Position numbers and translations under genes: made by a program
Shown: positions 9,231-19,196 of the stretch, piece by piece
Layout: every line of letters begins with the position of its first letter
How positions within the stretch are numbered: position 1 is the first letter of the stretch
Notes under the pieces: model-generated
Told to the model about the DNA's origin: nothing
Databases searched by the model: none
What the model saw: only the letters and a program-made list of their open reading frames with translations
Assembly (NCBI RefSeq): GCF_003762925.1
Contig: NZ_RJUK01000001.1
Location: 1,860,001-1,924,000, forward strand
DNA length: 64,000 bases
Origin: Marinimicrobium koreense
GTDB lineage: Bacteria; Pseudomonadota; Gammaproteobacteria; Pseudomonadales; Cellvibrionaceae
Direction of reading: 5' to 3'

Positions 9231-10148
9231 ATGTGGTTTAAAAATCTACGCCTGTTTCAACTGACCGAACCCCTGAATGACAGCGCCGAAGCGCTCTCGG
9301 ACAAGCTCAGCCAAGCGCCTTTCAAGCCTTGCGGAAGCCAGGATATGAGCCGTTTCGGCTGGGTACCGCCCGCCGGCCCAGACGCCCAGGACTACGTGCA
9401 CGCCAGCAACGGCTACCTGATGGTATGCCTGAAGCGGCAGGAAAAAATCCTGCCTGCAGCGGTGATCAACGAGCATCTGGAAGAAAAGCTTGCGGACATC
9501 CGCGCCGAGGAAGGCCGCCCGGTGGGCCGCAAAGAGCGCCAGACCCTGAAAGACGAAATCATCTTCGACCTGCTCCCCAAGGCGTTCAGCAAGTCCGCCC
9601 GGGACTACGCCTTCATCGCCCCCCAGGAGCGTCTGATCCTAGTCAACTGCTCCTCCAGCAACCGCGCCGAAGAGCTGCTCAGCCAGTTGCGTGAAGCCCT
9701 GGGCAGCCTCAAAGCCATTCCCCTGACCCCGCAGCAGGCACCGGCCCAGTTGATGACCCACTGGCTGCGCGGCGAAGACCTGCCCACCGACTTTGTGTTG
9801 GGTGAAGAGTGCGAATTCCAGGCGGGCAAAGACAGCCGGGTGGTGCGCTGCAAGAACGTGGACCTGAGCGCGCCGGAAGTTTCCAGCCATCTGGAGGCCG
9901 GCATGTTCGCCAGCAAGCTGGCGCTGACCTGGAAAGAGGCGATCCATTTTGTGTTGGACGACCAGTTCGCGGTCAAGCGGTTGAAGTTTGAAGACCAGCT
10001 CCTGGAGCAGGCCAGCGACCGCAACCCGGAGACCGCCGCCGAGGCGTTTGATGCGGATTTCGCGGTGATGAGTATTGAATTGACGGCGTTGGTGAAGGCG
10101 TTGATTCAGGCCTTTGGCGGGGCGGTGGAGCCGGAGTCGGTGGTTTAG
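9231..10148 (+). CDS. rdgC: Recombination-associated protein RdgC
   Basis: RdgC, 305 residues, forms a ring-shaped dimer around double-stranded DNA and restrains RecA loading. The sequence starts MWFKNLRLFQLTEPL and contains the typical RFGWVPP and YVHASNGYLMVCLKRQEKIL-like region, followed by LPKAFSKSARDYAFI and LTWKEAIHFVLDD, all characteristic of the family. Length is normal. It is a single gene flanked by the AI-2E permease and a cluster of REP-like palindromes. Confidence 0.96.
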   Translation: MWFKNLRLFQLTEPLNDSAEALSDKLSQAPFKPCGSQDMSRFGWVPPAGPDAQDYVHASNGYLMVCLKRQEKILPAAVINEHLEEKLADIRAEEGRPVGRKERQTLKDEIIFDLLPKAFSKSARDYAFIAPQERLILVNCSSSNRAEELLSQLREALGSLKAIPLTPQQAPAQLMTHWLRGEDLPTDFVLGEECEFQAGKDSRVVRCKNVDLSAPEVSSHLEAGMFASKLALTWKEAIHFVLDDQFAVKRLKFEDQLLEQASDRNPETAAEAFDADFAVMSIELTALVKALIQAFGGAVEPESVV

Positions 10149-10190
10149 GTTTGGGGTTGGGTTACGGTGGGTGTGCGATTCGGGGTTAGG

Positions 10191-10359
10191 TTACGGCGGA
10201 TGCGCGCTTCGCGCTTATCCGCCCTACGCATACCTGCGGAGGTTGTCGTGACGGTGGGTTACGGCGGATGCGCGCTTCGCGCTTATCCGCCCTACGCGTG
10301 TTTATACCGCTGCGCTCGGCCGTAGGGCGGATAAGGCCATAGGCCGCATCCGCCGTTAC
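10191..10359. repeat. Three REP-like palindromes
   Basis: Copies lie at 10191-10227, 10259-10295 (both reading GGCGGATGCGCGCTTCGCGC) and an inverted one at 10321-10359. They fill most of the gap between the convergent ends of rdgC and the acetyltransferase gene, where they could serve as bidirectional transcription barriers. Confidence 0.85.
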
Positions 10360-10393
10360 CGGACGTGACCACAAATCCAATACTTAATGCCCG

Positions 10394-10933
10394 CTACAAC
10401 CGTCTTACGAAAATATCCACGTCGGACTGGCTGACTCTGGCCTCTCCGCCTGGCTGCCAGCCGCGTTTCTGGTAAAAGCCCTGCTGGTTGTCGGTAAACA
10501 GCCACAGCTCCGTTTCGCCCTGCTCATGGGCGTAGCGGCAGGCTTTATCCACCAACACACTGCCCAACCCTTGCCCTCTGAGCGCCTCCGGCACATACAG
10601 ATTACTGAGCCATAACCGCTGCGCCCCGCCCGCACTCGCCTGATAGCGGACCAGACTGACACTGCCCAGAACTTCCGCTCCTTTACGGGCAATCAGCGTC
10701 ACCGGGATGGCCTCGCGGGTGAGGTGGCGGTGCAACTGCTCCGCGCGGCGATCCAGCGAGGATTTCAGGCCGCGAGCCAGGCAATGTTCGTGGTGCCAGT
10801 GGGCGATGGTGTCGATAAAACCGCTGAGCCCCGCTGTGGAGGGCATCAGCGGTTCAATCACCAGAGAGGTGCCTGCCGCCACAGTGGCCTGTGGCGGGAA
10901 AGCGGTCGGTTGGGGGCTGGCCGTTTCGGCCAT
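10394..10933 (-). CDS. GNAT-family N-acetyltransferase
   Basis: The 179-residue protein has the GNAT acetyl-CoA signature LYVPEALRGQGLGSVLVDKA-like (the R-G-Q-G-L-G core binds the pyrophosphate) in its second half, and ends in a typical QKRGWQ segment. The acceptor cannot be predicted. About 40 N-terminal residues precede the fold and are Pro/Thr/Ala-rich. It is the last gene of the minus-strand lip block, 8 bases after lipA, suggesting co-transcription without implying a lipoate role. Confidence 0.85.
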   Translation of the reverse strand: MAETASPQPTAFPPQATVAAGTSLVIEPLMPSTAGLSGFIDTIAHWHHEHCLARGLKSSLDRRAEQLHRHLTREAIPVTLIARKGAEVLGSVSLVRYQASAGGAQRLWLSNLYVPEALRGQGLGSVLVDKACRYAHEQGETELWLFTDNQQGFYQKRGWQPGGEARVSQSDVDIFVRRL

Positions 10934-10941
10934 CTCGGCGC

Positions 10942-11955
10942 TTATTGTCCTGACGCCAGCAGCTCGTCAACCACACCCACGGCTTCCCCGTGGGCCTGTT
11001 TGTCGGCGTGGTAGCTGGAGCGCACCAGCGGGCCGCAGGCCGCGTGCTTGAAGCCCAGCTCGTGGGCAATGCGGGTGTACTCGGCAAACTCATCCGGGTG
11101 GACAAACCGATCCACCGGCAGATGGTCCCGGGACGGCTGCAGATACTGACCGATGGTGAGCATATCGATATCGTGCTCGCGCATATCCTTGAGCACCTCG
11201 ATGATCTCTTCTTTGGTCTCCCCCAGGCCGACCATCAGGCCGGACTTGGTGAGCACGTCCGGACGGCGCTTCTTGTACTCTTTGAGCAGCTTCAGGGACC
11301 ACTTGTAATTGGCACCGGGGCGCGCCTGACGATACAGACGGGGCACGGTTTCCAGGTTGTGGTTGAACACATCCGGCGCTTCCTGCTCGAGAATATCCAG
11401 GGCAATGTCCATCCGGCCCCGGAAATCCGGGGTGAGAATTTCCACCTGCAGATTCGGGCTGTGCACGCGGGACTCGCGGATGCAGTCGGCAAAATGCTGG
11501 GCACCGCCATCGCGCAGGTCATCCCGGTCCACCGAGGTGATCACCACGTACTTCAGGCGCATCTCGGCAATGGCCTTGGCCAGGTGCGCGGGCTCCTCTT
11601 CATCCAGCGGGTTGGGCTTGCCGTGGCCCACATCGCAGAAGGGGCAGCGGCGGGTGCAGATCTCGCCCATGATCATGAAAGTGGCGGTGCCGCCACTGAA
11701 ACACTCGCCCAGGTTGGGGCAGTTGGCCTCTTCACACACCGAGGAGAGGTTGTTCTTGCGCAGGATCTGCTTGATCCGATCCACTTCCGGCGAAGCGGGT
11801 ACCCGCACCCGAATCCAGTCCGGCTTGCGCTGCACCTCATCGGAGGCAATCACTTTCACCGGAATGCGCTCGACCTTGTCCGCATCGCGCAGCTTTTCAC
11901 CCTGACGCAGGCGACGGGTGCGTTTGACGGGCTGTATTTCGGGGGTATCGGTCAT
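10942..11955 (-). CDS. lipA: Lipoyl synthase
   Basis: LipA is a radical-SAM enzyme that inserts two sulfurs into octanoyl groups on lipoyl domains. Of 337 residues, the radical-SAM cluster is held by Cys100, Cys104 and Cys107 (CTRRCPFC), and the auxiliary cluster by Cys74, Cys79 and Cys85 ([12 protein letters not shown]); the conserved RSSYHAD near the C terminus supplies the unusual serine ligand. It follows lipB by 92 bases and completes the endogenous lipoate pathway. Confidence 0.98.
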   Translation of the reverse strand: MTDTPEIQPVKRTRRLRQGEKLRDADKVERIPVKVIASDEVQRKPDWIRVRVPASPEVDRIKQILRKNNLSSVCEEANCPNLGECFSGGTATFMIMGEICTRRCPFCDVGHGKPNPLDEEEPAHLAKAIAEMRLKYVVITSVDRDDLRDGGAQHFADCIRESRVHSPNLQVEILTPDFRGRMDIALDILEQEAPDVFNHNLETVPRLYRQARPGANYKWSLKLLKEYKKRRPDVLTKSGLMVGLGETKEEIIEVLKDMREHDIDMLTIGQYLQPSRDHLPVDRFVHPDEFAEYTRIAHELGFKHAACGPLVRSSYHADKQAHGEAVGVVDELLASGQ

Positions 11956-12047
11956 GAAACTCTCTCGTCTCTCTATCTCTCGGCTCCGGGTAGAGCCGAG
12001 CGGCTAGTGCCTGAATGCTGTACGTACGGCCTTGTGGGCCTCCGCGA

Positions 12048-12713
12048 TCAGCGCGGTGGGCCGGGCATTGTACACGAATAGCCTATTTTCTGTACAAAGT
12101 GCCCGACCAGGCGATCCTTGACCTCCGCCATATCCGGCGCCCTGGTCAATTGATCCGCCAATTGGGTCATCTGCAGCCCCTGATAGCCGCAGGGATTGAT
12201 ACGCCGAAACGGCTCCAGATCCATGGCCACGTTCAGGGCCAGGCCGTGAAAACTGCAGCCCCGGCGCACCCGCAACCCCAGAGACGCGACTTTGTCACCG
12301 GCGATATACACCCCCGGCGCATCGGGCCGGGGGTAGGCTTCAACGCCGTAACTGGCCAGCAGGCCCACCAGAGTCTCTTCCAGCGCGGTGACCAGGTCCC
12401 GCACCCCCATGCCCAGGCGGCGCAAGTCCAGCAGCGGGTAGGCCACCAGCTGGCCGGGGCCGTGGTAGGTCACCTGCCCGCCCCGGTCGGTCTGTACCAC
12501 GGGAATATCCCCCGGCAGCAGCAGGTGCTCGGGCTTGCCCGCCTGTCCCTGGGTGAATACCGGGGGGTGTTCCACCAGCCAGAGCTGATCCTGGGTTTCC
12601 GCATCGCGCTCGTCGGTGAAAGCGCGCATGGCCTGCCAGACGGCGTCGTAGGGCCGACGACCGAGGTCGCTGACCTGCAGCGTCAGGGAATGCGGCGCGA
12701 CAGCGGGCTTCAC
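12048..12713 (-). CDS. lipB: Octanoyl-[acyl-carrier protein]:protein octanoyltransferase
   Basis: LipB moves octanoate from ACP to apo-lipoyl domains, giving the substrate for LipA. The 221-residue protein has [20 protein letters not shown] (residues ~78-96), the catalytic Lys141 in [10 protein letters not shown] and the nucleophile Cys175 in NPCGYQG. The cytosolic enzyme is of usual length. It starts only four bases after the ybeD stop. Confidence 0.97.
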   Translation of the reverse strand: MKPAVAPHSLTLQVSDLGRRPYDAVWQAMRAFTDERDAETQDQLWLVEHPPVFTQGQAGKPEHLLLPGDIPVVQTDRGGQVTYHGPGQLVAYPLLDLRRLGMGVRDLVTALEETLVGLLASYGVEAYPRPDAPGVYIAGDKVASLGLRVRRGCSFHGLALNVAMDLEPFRRINPCGYQGLQMTQLADQLTRAPDMAEVKDRLVGHFVQKIGYSCTMPGPPR

Positions 12714-12717
12714 CGGC

Positions 12718-12996
12718 TCAAAGCACCATTTTGGTCACGGAGCTGGCCACCAGCTCCTGGTGAATGGTCTTCAACTGCTGTTCACCGGTGGCGGTAATCC
12801 AGACCGTCAGAGACTGGTAGGTACCATTGCGGCTGTCCTTGATCTTGATGCGCGTCTGGTCAAAACCCGGGGCGTGGCGCTCCATCACCTCAATGACCAG
12901 TTCGTGCAGCTCGCTACCCGCATCACCGAGTACCTTGATGGGGTAATCCTCGCAGGGGAACTCGATTTTGGGGGCGTCAGGGTTGGAAGCGGACAT
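12718..12996 (-). CDS. ybeD: DUF493 / YbeD family protein
   Basis: This 92-residue protein belongs to the DUF493 (YbeD) family, with the conserved [14 protein letters not shown] start and [19 protein letters not shown] in the middle. It folds like the regulatory ACT-type ferredoxin-like domain and is found between dacA and lipB in most gammaproteobacteria, as here. Its function is not established; the context alone suggests coupling to lipoate synthesis. Confidence 0.93.
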   Translation of the reverse strand: MSASNPDAPKIEFPCEDYPIKVLGDAGSELHELVIEVMERHAPGFDQTRIKIKDSRNGTYQSLTVWITATGEQQLKTIHQELVASSVTKMVL

Positions 12997-13105
12997 GGGG
13001 CCAGCGTGCCTCTCGAATAGCTTAAAACGCCGGCATTATAACAGGAGTGAGGGGGCTATGTCCGGGCCTCCCCCAAAGGAGGCAGGGCCCGGACAAGGCG
13101 GGGTA

Positions 13106-14257
13106 TTACCCGAAGATTTTGAGGAAAAACAGCTTGATCGCGTCGATCAGGCGCTGGAAGAAGCCCGCTTCCTCCACCGGCTCCAGCGCCACCAGGGGCA
13201 CATCCACCAGGCGCTCACCGTTGAGATCAATGGTCAGATTACCCAGCTCGTCGCCTGCGGCAATGGGGGCCTTGATGGTTTCATCGATATGCATCTGGGC
13301 TTCCAGGGCATCCTCTGCACCGCGGGGGATGGTCAGGCGGATGTCCTCGGCCACGCCCAGCACCACTTCCTCCTGCTTACCGTACCAGACGCGGTTACGC
13401 TGCAGTTCATCGCCCGCATCGTAGATAGACTGGGTCTGATAGTAGCGGAAGCCATAGGCCAGGAGCTTTTCGGTTTCAGCGGCCCGGGCATCTTCACTGC
13501 GAGTGCCCATCACCACGGAAATCAGGCGCATATCCCGCCGCACCGCCGAGGCCACCAGGCAGTAGCCCGCCTCTTCGGTGTGGCCGGTTTTCAGGCCGTC
13601 TACCGTCTCATCGCGGAACAGCAGGCGGTTGCGGTTGGCCTGATTGATGCCGTTGTAGGAAAAGTACTTCTCGCTGTACATGGCGTAGTGATCGGGGTGA
13701 TCCTTGATCACCGCCCGGGCCAGAATGGCCATATCACGGGCGGTGGTCAGGTGCCCCTCGGCGGGCCAGCCGGTGGAGTTTTCGAAATGGGTGTTGGTCA
13801 TGCCCAGTTTGGCGGCGGTCTGGTTCATGATGTCCACAAACCCTTCTTCGCTGCCTGCCACATGCTCCGCCAGAGCAATGCTGGCGTCGTTACCGGACTG
13901 GATGATGACGCCGCGCTTGAGGTCCTCCAGGCGCACCTGGGTACCCTCGCGAACAAACATTTTCGAGCCGCCTTTGCGCCAGGCCTTGACGCTGATGTTG
14001 ACCATATCGTCTTCACTGATACGACCCTGCTCGATTTCCTCCGAGACGATGTAGCTGGTCATCATCTTGGTCAGGCTCGCCGGCGGCAGCACCATATCCG
14101 CCTCGTGCTCCACCAGGATCGTACCGGTATCGGCATCCATCAGCAGATAGGCGCTGGCCGCGAGGCTCGGGGGAGCGGGAATAATGACCTGCTGTGCCTG
14201 CACGGCCAGAGTCAACAACATCAAGACGGTGGCGGAGAAAAGTTTTCGCATCATCAT
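13106..14257 (-). CDS. dacA: D-alanyl-D-alanine carboxypeptidase (PBP5/6-like)
   Basis: DacA trims the terminal D-alanine from peptidoglycan stem peptides in the periplasm. A signal peptide (cleavage likely after VQA at residue ~21) precedes the penicillin-binding fold with SLTK at 61-64 (nucleophile Ser61), SGN at 121-123 and KTG at 223-225. A C-terminal beta domain ends in an amphipathic helix (FQRLIDAIKLFFLKIFG) that anchors PBP5 to the inner membrane. It follows rlpA by 67 bases in the elongation block. Confidence 0.97.
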   Translation of the reverse strand: MMMRKLFSATVLMLLTLAVQAQQVIIPAPPSLAASAYLLMDADTGTILVEHEADMVLPPASLTKMMTSYIVSEEIEQGRISEDDMVNISVKAWRKGGSKMFVREGTQVRLEDLKRGVIIQSGNDASIALAEHVAGSEEGFVDIMNQTAAKLGMTNTHFENSTGWPAEGHLTTARDMAILARAVIKDHPDHYAMYSEKYFSYNGINQANRNRLLFRDETVDGLKTGHTEEAGYCLVASAVRRDMRLISVVMGTRSEDARAAETEKLLAYGFRYYQTQSIYDAGDELQRNRVWYGKQEEVVLGVAEDIRLTIPRGAEDALEAQMHIDETIKAPIAAGDELGNLTIDLNGERLVDVPLVALEPVEEAGFFQRLIDAIKLFFLKIFG

Positions 14258-14324
14258 GTAAAACCGTTTTTTAAAAAGAAAAGATCCTTATCGCACAGAC
14301 TCACTTTGCGCTGGAATTCTAGCA

Positions 14325-15137
14325 CTATTCCCGCACGATATGGGTTTGCTCAATCGCATTTCTGCGCAGCTGCTCACGCACCTGCACAACTTCTTCGTTA
14401 CTGCTCAGAGGCCCGATTCGTACCCGGTGCAACACCGGTTGTTCATCGGCACTGTGCACCTCGACCGGGAAGTCCGTCAGGGCACTGACCCGCGTCTGCT
14501 GGGATTTGGCCGCATCCAGTGAGCCAAAAGCGCCCACCTGCAAAAACGTTTTTTGGCTGGTCTCCCCGCTATCGGAAGACGTGTCCGCTTCGGCCCGCAG
14601 AGGCGCGGGAGGCTGATTACCGGGTACGATAATTTCCACTTCCACCTGCGCGGTTCCCTGGCCGGCAAACCCCAGTCGTTGAGCGGCGGCGTAGCTCAGA
14701 TCGATGATGCGGTTGCCGTGAAAGGGACCGCGATCATTGACCCGCACCACCACCTGACGATTGTTGGCCAGGTTGGTGACCCGCACATAACTCGGGATCG
14801 GCAGCGTCTTGTGCGCGGCGGTCATGCCGTACATATCGTAGGTTTCGCCGTTGGAGGTTTTGCGTCCGTGAAATTTCTGGCCGTACCAGGAGGCGATGCC
14901 CTGCTCCTTGTAGCCGGTCTCATCGTCCATCAGGTAATAGGTTTTGCCCAGCACCGTGTAGGGATTCTTGTTGCCCGCCAGGGTGCGCACCTCCGCCCTC
15001 GGCGTGGCATCCGGCACATGGGAGAGATCTACCGGCTTGTCCGGCCCGCGATCCTGTTCTTCAACGGGCCCCAGGGGAGCACAGGCAACCATGAGGGCCA
15101 GAGGCCCCAGTACCAGGGCGGCGCGAACCAGTGTCAT
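14325..15137 (-). CDS. rlpA: Septal/rare lipoprotein A, lytic transglycosylase
   Basis: RlpA is an outer-membrane lipoprotein that in Pseudomonas cleaves denuded glycan strands. The 270-residue protein has a lipobox ending in Cys19 (LMVAC), a double-psi beta-barrel domain (about residues 75-170; GIASWYGQKFHGRKTSNGE and VRVNDRGPFHGNRIIDLSYAAA), and a C-terminal SPOR domain (about 190-268) that binds denuded peptidoglycan. It overlaps the mltB stop by four bases. Confidence 0.95.
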   Translation of the reverse strand: MTLVRAALVLGPLALMVACAPLGPVEEQDRGPDKPVDLSHVPDATPRAEVRTLAGNKNPYTVLGKTYYLMDDETGYKEQGIASWYGQKFHGRKTSNGETYDMYGMTAAHKTLPIPSYVRVTNLANNRQVVVRVNDRGPFHGNRIIDLSYAAAQRLGFAGQGTAQVEVEIIVPGNQPPAPLRAEADTSSDSGETSQKTFLQVGAFGSLDAAKSQQTRVSALTDFPVEVHSADEQPVLHRVRIGPLSSNEEVVQVREQLRRNAIEQTHIVRE

Positions 15138-16135
15138 TGTTCGGTCTCCATCGCGGTTTTTATCTCTTTACTCAGTTGTTCTACTGCCAGGGCGTATAGA
15201 TGGCTGCGGTTGTAGCGGGTGATCACATAAAAATTGTGAAACGCCAGCCAGAACTCCTCGCCAAAATCGCCTGCCAGCGCCAGCGCATTGGCGGGCAGCT
15301 CGGCCGGCAGCGGAAAAATCGGTGTCAGGCCGCGCTCGGCCCAGTCCGCCACGGTCAGCTCCGGCGGGTGAATGCGGTTCCAGTCCGAGGCATCGCCCCG
15401 CGCCAGATCGTCCGAGGCCCGGGCCCGCAGCGCTACCGGCGCTCCGCGCTGCCAGCCGTGCTCGGCAAAATAGTTGGCCACACTGCCAATGGCATCGGTG
15501 GGGTTATTCCAGATATCGGCAAAGCCGTCCCCGTCGAAGTCGATCGCGTAGTGCCGGTAGCTCGAGGGCATGAACTGGCCGTACCCCATGGCTCCGGCAT
15601 AGGACCCCTTAAAAGCCAAAGGGTTCTGTTCGTGTTCACGCATCAGAATAAAATACTGCGCCAGCTCCTTGCGAAAGAAAGGCGCGCGCGGCGGGTAGTC
15701 AAAGGCCAGAGTACTGAGGGCGTCGATCACCCGGTGCGAGCCGGTGGTCCGACCGTAATTGGTCTCCACCCCGATAATCGCCAGTACGACTTCCGGCGGT
15801 ACCCCCAGTTCCCGCTCGGCTCGCGCCAATGCTTCGCGGTGCTCCCGCCAGAAGGCGATGCCCCGGGTCACGCGCAGCGGTTGAAGGAAGATGGGGCGGT
15901 ACTCGGCCCAGGTGCGGGTGCGCTCCGCCGGCCGCGCGATGGCCTCAAGAATGCCATCCTGCCGCTTTGCCTCGCCCAGCCAACCCTCGAGTCGGGACGC
16001 CTGAAAGCCGTGCTCTTCGACCAGCTCACTCACAAAAGCCTGCGCCTCTGGATGCGCTCGATAATCGGCGCTACCACCGGCGCTGGCCAATACCCCGACC
16101 AACGCTATCCCCCACTGTCGCCACTGACTGATCAC
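15134..16135 (-). CDS. mltB: Membrane-bound lytic murein transglycosylase B
   Basis: MltB cleaves glycan strands, leaving 1,6-anhydromuramic ends. The 333-residue protein has an N-terminal hydrophobic export signal, the catalytic Glu124 in GVETNYGR, and the conserved AMGYGQFMPSSYRHYAIDFDGDG and NPTDAIGSVANYF stretches. No lipobox cysteine is obvious in the leader, so it may be periplasmic rather than a lipoprotein, unlike E. coli MltB. It sits between rodA and rlpA (4-base overlap), the usual order. Confidence 0.95.
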   Translation of the reverse strand: MISQWRQWGIALVGVLASAGGSADYRAHPEAQAFVSELVEEHGFQASRLEGWLGEAKRQDGILEAIARPAERTRTWAEYRPIFLQPLRVTRGIAFWREHREALARAERELGVPPEVVLAIIGVETNYGRTTGSHRVIDALSTLAFDYPPRAPFFRKELAQYFILMREHEQNPLAFKGSYAGAMGYGQFMPSSYRHYAIDFDGDGFADIWNNPTDAIGSVANYFAEHGWQRGAPVALRARASDDLARGDASDWNRIHPPELTVADWAERGLTPIFPLPAELPANALALAGDFGEEFWLAFHNFYVITRYNRSHLYALAVEQLSKEIKTAMETEQ

Positions 16136-16144
16136 GGTTGCTGT

Positions 16145-17296
16145 TTACTCCTGACGGGTAACACGTCGACGCTCGGTGGCAATCGACATGAGAATGCCGA
16201 AGCCGGCCATCAGGGTGACAATGGCCGTCCCCCCTTGGCTGACCAGGGGCAAGGGGACGCCGACCACAGGCAAGAGGCCGGACACCATGCCCACGTTCAC
16301 GAACATATACACAAAAAAGGTAAAAGTGATACTCGCCGCCAGCAGCCGGCTGAAGCTGTCCTGGGCGCGCAGGGCGATCAGCAGGCCCCGGGCAATGATC
16401 AGCACATACAGCCCGAGCAGCAACAGCACCCCCATCAACCCGAACTCTTCACCCAACACGGCGATAATGAAATCGGTATGCCCTTCGGGCAGAAAGTCGA
16501 GCTGGGACTGGGTACCCTGAAGCCACCCTTTCCCGGAGTAGCCGCCCGAGCCGATGGCGGTTTTGGACTGGATGATGTTCCACCCGGCCCCCAGGCTGTC
16601 CTGCTCCGGGTTGAACAGCGTCAGCACGCGTTGGCGCTGATACTCGTGCATACCGAACTTCCACAGCGGCCAGATACTTGCGAGCACCGCGACAAAGGCG
16701 GTGACGATATAGCGCCATGACAGCCCCGCGAAAAACAGGACCACCAGCCCCGAAGAGGCTACCAACAGTGACGTCCCCAGATCCGGCTGCTGAACAATCA
16801 GCAAAGCCGGCACTGCGACCAGAATCAGGGTCAGCAGAACATGCTTCAAGCGCGGCGGCAGCAGCCGCTGCCCCAGGTAGGCCGACACCATGATGGGGGT
16901 CGCCAGTTTCATGACCTCCGAGGGCTGAAAGCGGAATCCGCCAATGCCGAGCCAGCGCTGTGCCCCCATGGCGCCGATGCCCAGCACCAACACCAGTACC
17001 AGCAACAAAACACCGCCGCCGTACATCCAGGGCGCCAGGCGACGCAACAGATGGGGGGGCACCTGAGCGGTAACGAACATGGCGACGAAAGCCACCAGAA
17101 AATAGGCACCCTGGCGCTGAATGCCAGACATTGACTGGCCGTTGGCGCTGTAAAGTACCACCAGACCGTAGGCCGCTACGGCCAACAGCAGCAATAAGAG
17201 CGTAAAGTCCAGGTGCAGTCGCTGCTGCAGCCGATCCCGGCGGCGCAACCCCTGGCCCGCCTCGGGCAGGCGGCGTAGAAAATCCTGATGACTCAT
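16145..17296 (-). CDS. rodA: Peptidoglycan glycosyltransferase RodA
   Basis: RodA, 383 residues, is the SEDS-family polymerase that extends glycan strands during cell elongation, working with PBP2. About ten transmembrane helices are visible, with family segments WLGIGGFRFQPSEVMKLATP and HTDFIIAVLGEEFGLMG, and VGVPLPLVSQGGTA near the C terminus. Its start overlaps the mrdA stop by four bases, which fits coupled production of the two partner proteins. Confidence 0.97.
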   Translation of the reverse strand: MSHQDFLRRLPEAGQGLRRRDRLQQRLHLDFTLLLLLLAVAAYGLVVLYSANGQSMSGIQRQGAYFLVAFVAMFVTAQVPPHLLRRLAPWMYGGGVLLLVLVLVLGIGAMGAQRWLGIGGFRFQPSEVMKLATPIMVSAYLGQRLLPPRLKHVLLTLILVAVPALLIVQQPDLGTSLLVASSGLVVLFFAGLSWRYIVTAFVAVLASIWPLWKFGMHEYQRQRVLTLFNPEQDSLGAGWNIIQSKTAIGSGGYSGKGWLQGTQSQLDFLPEGHTDFIIAVLGEEFGLMGVLLLLGLYVLIIARGLLIALRAQDSFSRLLAASITFTFFVYMFVNVGMVSGLLPVVGVPLPLVSQGGTAIVTLMAGFGILMSIATERRRVTRQE

Positions 17297-19170
17297 GGTG
17301 TGCGCGCCCCCAGCACAGGATCCGCCAGAGGGTAAATACCCCGCAGATAGGCATCAAACACTTTCCGTGCCACCGGCGCGGCAACCCCGGAGCCGGACTC
17401 GCCGTTCTCAACGATCACCGCCACGGCAATTTGCGGGTCATCCGCCGGGGCAAAACCCACGAACAGCGCGTGGTCGCGCTGACGTTCCTTCAGCGCCTCC
17501 GAGTCGTACTCTTCCCCCTGGGGAATGGCGACCACCTGGGCGGTACCGGTCTTACCGGCAATCTTATAGTCCGCCCCATAGGCCGAACGCCGGGCGGTTC
17601 CGCGCTCGCCGTGCATCACCCCCACCATCGCATTGATGATGTAATCCCAATCCTCCTCGGCCACCTCCATCTGCGCCTCTTCAATGACCGGCCGCTCCTG
17701 ATTCCCCACTTTGGCCACCATCTGGGGGCGCAGACGACGTCCACGGCTGGCCATGGTGGCGGTCATCTGGGCCAGTTGCATGGGCGTGGCCAGGGCATAG
17801 CCCTGACCGATGGCAAGGTTAAGGTTGTCCCCCGGGAACCAGGGCAGACCGCGTTGATTGCGCTTCCACTCCCGGGACGGCCAGATACCGCTGCGCTCCG
17901 AGGGAATATCCACCTCCGTCCGCGACCCCAGGCCAAACTGCACACCAAACTCATGAATGGAGTCGACCCCCATTCGATGACCCAGGTCGTAATAGTAAAC
18001 ATCACAGGACTCGACCACCGCCTGTTCGAGATCCACCTTCAAACCGTGCCCGGTCCGTTTCCAGTCCCGATACAGGCGATCATCGCCCGGCAGCCGATAC
18101 CAGCCCGGATCGCGCACGGTGTGCTCGGCATCCACCACGTCATAGTGCAGGCCGGCCAACCCGACCACCGGTTTGGTGGTGGAGCCCGGTGGATACTGCC
18201 CCTGCAAAAACCGGTTGAACAGCGGCAGATCCAGAGATTGGTTCAGGCTGCGATAGTCGCGAAAACTGATCCCGGTGACGAACAGGTTGGGGTCAAAACT
18301 GGGCATGGACACCGCCGCCAGCACGCCTCCGGTTTTGACATCCAGAGCAACGACCGCCCCACGGTAGTCATCCAGGGCGCTGACCGCGGTCGCCTGCAGG
18401 CGGGAATCGAGGTGCAGCTGCAGATCTTCGCCCGGTTTGGGGTCGGTGCGATCCAGCACGCGCAATACCCGGCCCCGGGCGTTGGTTTCCACGTTCTGAC
18501 TGCCCACTTCGCCCAGCAGTTGGGCTTCATACTCACTTTCCAGGCCGGTCTTACCAATCGAGTGGGTGCCGCTGTAGCGCTGGTACTGGTCCTCATCAAA
18601 CCGGGCCAGATCCGCCTGGCTGATCCGCCCCACGTAGCCCAGCACGTGGGCAAACAGGTCACTCTTGGGGTAGTGGCGCACCAACTGGGCGTTCACCTCA
18701 ACCCCTTCCAGGCGATACTCGTTGACCGCCAGGCGGGCGATTTCCTCCTCGGTCAGGCGATAGCGCAGGGGAATGGCTTCAAAGGGACGGCGCCACTGTT
18801 GCAGTTGGTCGTAGAACTTTTCCAGGTCGCTCTGGGGAATATCCACCAGTTCCCGCAGCAGCTCGACCGTGGCGGTCATGTCGCTCACCCGCTCGCGAAT
18901 GACCGACAGGGTATAGCTGGGTCGGTTATCGGCGAGCAGTTCGCCATTGCGGTCGTAGATCAGCCCACGGGTCGGAGGCACCGGCTGCACGTGCACCCGG
19001 TTGCGGTCCGAGCGGGTGGCATAGTCCTGGTGATGGGTGACCTGCAGGCTGTAGTACCGCGCCACCAGCACGGCAACCAGAGCGGCCATGATCACAGAGG
19101 TGGTGATCACCCGGCTGAGAAAAACGCGGGCTTCCCGGTGGTGATCTTTAAAACGCTGGGCTTCAGACAT
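17293..19170 (-). CDS. mrdA: Peptidoglycan D,D-transpeptidase MrdA (PBP2)
   Basis: PBP2 crosslinks new peptidoglycan in the elongasome. Of 625 residues, one transmembrane helix lies at about 21-40, followed by the pedestal dimerisation domain and the transpeptidase domain with nucleophile Ser330 (STTK 330-333), SCD 388-390 and KTG 540-542. PTRGLIYDRNGELLADN near residue 66 is the class-B hallmark. It is followed by rodA (4-base overlap) and preceded by rlmH. Confidence 0.98.
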   Translation of the reverse strand: MSEAQRFKDHHREARVFLSRVITTSVIMAALVAVLVARYYSLQVTHHQDYATRSDRNRVHVQPVPPTRGLIYDRNGELLADNRPSYTLSVIRERVSDMTATVELLRELVDIPQSDLEKFYDQLQQWRRPFEAIPLRYRLTEEEIARLAVNEYRLEGVEVNAQLVRHYPKSDLFAHVLGYVGRISQADLARFDEDQYQRYSGTHSIGKTGLESEYEAQLLGEVGSQNVETNARGRVLRVLDRTDPKPGEDLQLHLDSRLQATAVSALDDYRGAVVALDVKTGGVLAAVSMPSFDPNLFVTGISFRDYRSLNQSLDLPLFNRFLQGQYPPGSTTKPVVGLAGLHYDVVDAEHTVRDPGWYRLPGDDRLYRDWKRTGHGLKVDLEQAVVESCDVYYYDLGHRMGVDSIHEFGVQFGLGSRTEVDIPSERSGIWPSREWKRNQRGLPWFPGDNLNLAIGQGYALATPMQLAQMTATMASRGRRLRPQMVAKVGNQERPVIEEAQMEVAEEDWDYIINAMVGVMHGERGTARRSAYGADYKIAGKTGTAQVVAIPQGEEYDSEALKERQRDHALFVGFAPADDPQIAVAVIVENGESGSGVAAPVARKVFDAYLRGIYPLADPVLGARTP

Positions 19171-19196
19171 GAATGAACGGTAACCCGTCGCGACCT

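Noticed and set aside
17431-19176. 581-codon plus-strand open frame opposite mrdA
   Set aside because: The mrdA protein carries all transpeptidase motifs; the opposite frame is a shadow.
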